Positions 26,574 to 28,684 of a DNA stretch of 28,684 nucleotides are shown piece after piece. Positions within the stretch are counted from its first letter, which is position 1; every line of letters starts with the position of its first letter. The notes under the pieces are model-generated. The model was not told where the DNA came from, ran no database searches, and saw only the letters and a program-made list of their open reading frames with translations. Position numbers and translations under genes: made by a program. Origin of the DNA: Chara braunii (taxonomy: Eukaryota; Streptophyta; Charophyceae; Charales; Characeae); contig BFEA01000622.1 in the NCBI GenBank assembly GCA_003427395.1, forward strand, positions 855,050-883,733. Direction: 5' to 3'.

Positions 26574-26705
26574 TGTGACGCCCAACGCGACTTCCTATTT
26601 CGGAGTGGGAGGGCACCGAAAGTGCGTAGTAGGGGTGTACCAAGGATTTTAGGAAAGTGGGGGTGGAGTCCCATGTCGGAACTGAGATCTCCGGTGCCAA
26701 GCTTC
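26574..26705. repeat. LTR-like terminal repeat, copy 2
   Basis: Starts TGTGACGCCC directly after the SANT-like coding remnant and matches 14753-14895 over its length. The coding similarity stops at this boundary, consistent with element insertion into the gene. Confidence 0.55.
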
Positions 26706-26821
26706 AAGGATAGAAATGCAAGTGATTCAGCATAGGACCAAATTTTCGGTTTCCGAGCAGATAGTTTCTATGAATTTCCCTTGGCGGTGGCCACATGCGG
26801 CCGAGGCCGTGGTTGCGGCCA

Positions 26822-26869
26822 TGAAAATAAAAATAAAAATAAAAAATAAAAATAAAAATAAAAATAAAA
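26822..26869 (+). repeat. (AAAAAT)n microsatellite
   Basis: Eight or so AAAAAT units with slight irregularity. Confidence 0.95.
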
Positions 26870-27483
26870 ACATTCTGGAAAAAACAATGTTATGCAGAAA
26901 AATGAACTGAACAACTTTTAGTCTTTTGCCTTGTGGTCATATCCAAAAACTTCACTGAATTTGAAAAAAAAAAACACAGATGTTTCGTAGTTAAAAGAAA
27001 AAAAACACAGCTTTTGCCTCAGGAAAGTTAGTTTTTGAATGTATAAATTCAAAGACAAAGTAAAAAAAAAAAAAAAAAAAATTGCGCAATGTAGATCTCG
27101 AAAAGATCTACAACATGATAGTTTTTTTTTTTTTTTAGAATTGTTTTAACTTTTAACTTTTTAAGTCTAAAACAATTCCTGAAAGTCACAACCGCATCCA
27201 ACCGCGGTCGGAGCTGCGACGACGATGATCACGGCCGCCCACCGAGTTTGACCCCGCGGCCGCAGCCGCTGGTGATAGATAGGCTAGTTTCGCCGGCGTC
27301 ATCGCCTGGGGCGGGCTTGTACTCGGTCACTCGGTGTACAAAGAAGACACAATAGGTGTTTCTCCGTGTAAACACTTGTCGCGGACGGGTTTGGCTGAAT
27401 TCAGAATTCGACGTTGACGGCCTCAGCCCGAGAGTCCAGGACTGTGTTCTCGGTGCTCAGCTTCGGAATAGGTTCGTCAGACT
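26870..27483. other. A-rich then GC-rich DNA without a gene
   Basis: A-rich to about 27180, with poly(A) (27062-27080), poly(T) (27122-27136) and GAAAAGATC palindromic bits, then GC-rich. It corresponds in position to the interval between LTR-like end and ORF in the 15-kb copy, but I see no clear similarity. Confidence 0.4.
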
Positions 27484-27884
27484 TCATCTAACGAATCTCG
27501 TGGCCCAATAGGTGTAGTACAACTGACATTCGGAGCACGGCCTATGGGGCCAGTAGGGGGCTATCGCATCCCAAGGGACGACCGTTAGATTGTGAAAAGA
27601 AAGAAGGAGATAGAATGGAGGGAAGTTGGTTTCAATGGCAAAGAATCCCGATTTTACGTAGTACTGGTGGTTACGGGTGTCGGGGTAATGTGGGATTCGG
27701 GAATTTTGTCCGATAGCCCTCTAGAAGTCTCAGGCACACAGTCGATCGTTCTCAGTTTAGCAAGGATAGTCTGGGAACCTTGATTCGATCGGTGGAAGAG
27801 TTGTTTGTTTTCCCAATATTCTCGGTACTCGGGGTTTCTCAGAGAGGCACAGTCGGTGATCCAGAATGGAACGCTGATGTCCAT
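27484..27884 (-). pseudogene. Uncharacterised ORF family, copy 2 (frameshifted)
   Basis: Homologue of the ORF at 14951-15535. The first frame (27884-27654) starts M-x4-PFWITD-x2-SLR and has YWE. After a shift near 27650 the second frame gives FAIETNFPP, FHNLTVVPWDAIAPYWP and CSECQ, then a stop at 27484. The partner keeps these blocks in one frame, so this copy is broken. As at 15 kb, an LTR-like end with the same orientation lies to its left. Function unknown. Confidence 0.5.
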
Positions 27885-27956
27885 ATTTTGTAAAAAGGAC
27901 TTAACTCATTCATTCGTGTGTACCAGGTCCAGGTGTGATCGGGTCGGGAACGGGTC

Positions 27957-28018
27957 ATGCAGACACGCGTATACGTGATGACCATCGTTTTGGTGGTCAT
28001 GCGTATACGCGCATGCAC
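27957..28018. repeat. Hairpin with GTATAC cores
   Basis: CGCGTATACG-TGATGACCA pairs with TGG-GGTCATGCGTATACGCG around a short loop. Each arm also contains the palindrome CGTATACG. Confidence 0.6.
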
Positions 28019-28584
28019 ACGATCCGTTTTAGACAGAATTTGAGCTAATTTGCGATGCATACATCTGATTAACTCCTGCGAAAAGATGATACTCATAAAC
28101 TTAGTGCGCATTAGACAATCGTTTGATGCAATATACACCAACTTACTGGTAGAAGAAAAAAAAAGAGAAGGAATAATATTCCCATGCTTGTGGACCATAG
28201 GGAGACCACTTCTACAGGCTTAGCACTAAAATAGACAGTCCATCGATGTTATATACACAAAAACATGCATTGGGCATATGAAGAAATATGGTCCCATACA
28301 TCCTTCTATGCATTAGCAAGATGCACATTCCATACACATCATAATCCTTGGCTCAGCGATCGGCAACCATCCGTGTTTCCAAGACATTCAAGCAATTAAT
28401 CAATTTTGGCAATCGTCATACATTTTGTGCTGAAAAGAAAGAAATGGGGGAGAGAAAGATAATTCATACATCAATCGAACTTCAAGGAAAAAAAATCCGG
28501 GATCGCCGCAAACGAAGATGGTCGAAACCAGAAATCAAAACTATATGGAGGATGCAAGGAGGTAACACCACTTCAACACACCGT
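28019..28584. other. AT-rich DNA without a supported feature
   Basis: No long open frame with a recognisable domain and no repeat shared with the rest of the window that I could see. Confidence 0.5.
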
Positions 28585-28601
28585 GCTCTCCCTCTCCCTC
28601 T

Positions 28602-28607
<6 letters not shown>

Positions 28608-28684
<77 letters not shown>
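28608..28684 (+). repeat. (TC)n microsatellite reaching the window end
   Basis: Pure TC for about 77 nt after an impure CT-rich lead-in from 28585. Its full length is cut by the window edge. Confidence 0.98.

Overview
This is a gene-poor, repeat-dense stretch of a large eukaryotic nuclear genome. Nothing in it looks bacterial, viral or organellar. The retroelement relics are plant-type: LINE remnants with a zinc-binding domain after the reverse transcriptase, a Ty3/gypsy integrase, a primer-binding site matching initiator-Met tRNA, and a Myb/SANT-like protein of the kind often linked to Harbinger transposons. A streptophyte such as a charophyte alga (for example Chara) is a reasonable guess, but the sequence alone does not prove it. 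I see no intact, confidently expressed gene.

Layout. 1-6.3 kb: two decayed LINE copies on the minus strand (531-2075 and 3866-6240), each with its own 3' UTR and poly(A) tail, flanking a dead gypsy integrase on the plus strand (2490-3130). 6.4-9.2 kb: an unrecognised minus-strand coding-like piece, a 351-bp foldback element (6682-7032), a decayed unknown reading frame (7041-8435), and non-coding DNA with a recurring 24-bp motif. 9.2-12.7 kb: a third LINE copy on the plus strand, apparently split by a 1.76-kb poly(A)-tailed insertion (10649-12412). 12.7-15.5 kb: duplicated retroposon modules, a diverged inverted repeat around an assembly gap (13347-13475), a tRNA-derived SINE-like head, hairpins, an LTR-like end and a 194-codon minus-strand ORF. 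15.5-20 kb: mostly non-coding, with a cluster of small hairpin elements (17.6-19.6 kb) and a polypurine tract. 20.2-21.5 kb: a 1.3-kb near-palindrome. 21.7-24.9 kb: LTR-like fragments, including an LTR edge with TATA box and PBS on the minus strand. 25.0-26.6 kb: a dead SANT-like gene with a 301-bp tandem duplication. 26.6-27.9 kb: a second copy of the LTR-like end plus minus-strand ORF seen near 15 kb. The window ends in a long CT microsatellite.

The most interesting signal is a ~55-nt cassette present seven times (72-126, 3633-3685, 12330-12383, 13899-13951, 14703-14752, 18458-18483, 21731-21784), usually next to poly(A). It can fold into a 6-bp hairpin followed by an H-type pseudoknot, and paired positions change together between copies. 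It sits at the 3' ends of two LINE copies and of a non-coding insertion. I infer that it is a shared 3'-end structure used in retrotransposition. A second candidate novelty is a pair of homologous minus-strand ORFs (14951-15535 and 27484-27884) of a protein family I do not recognise.
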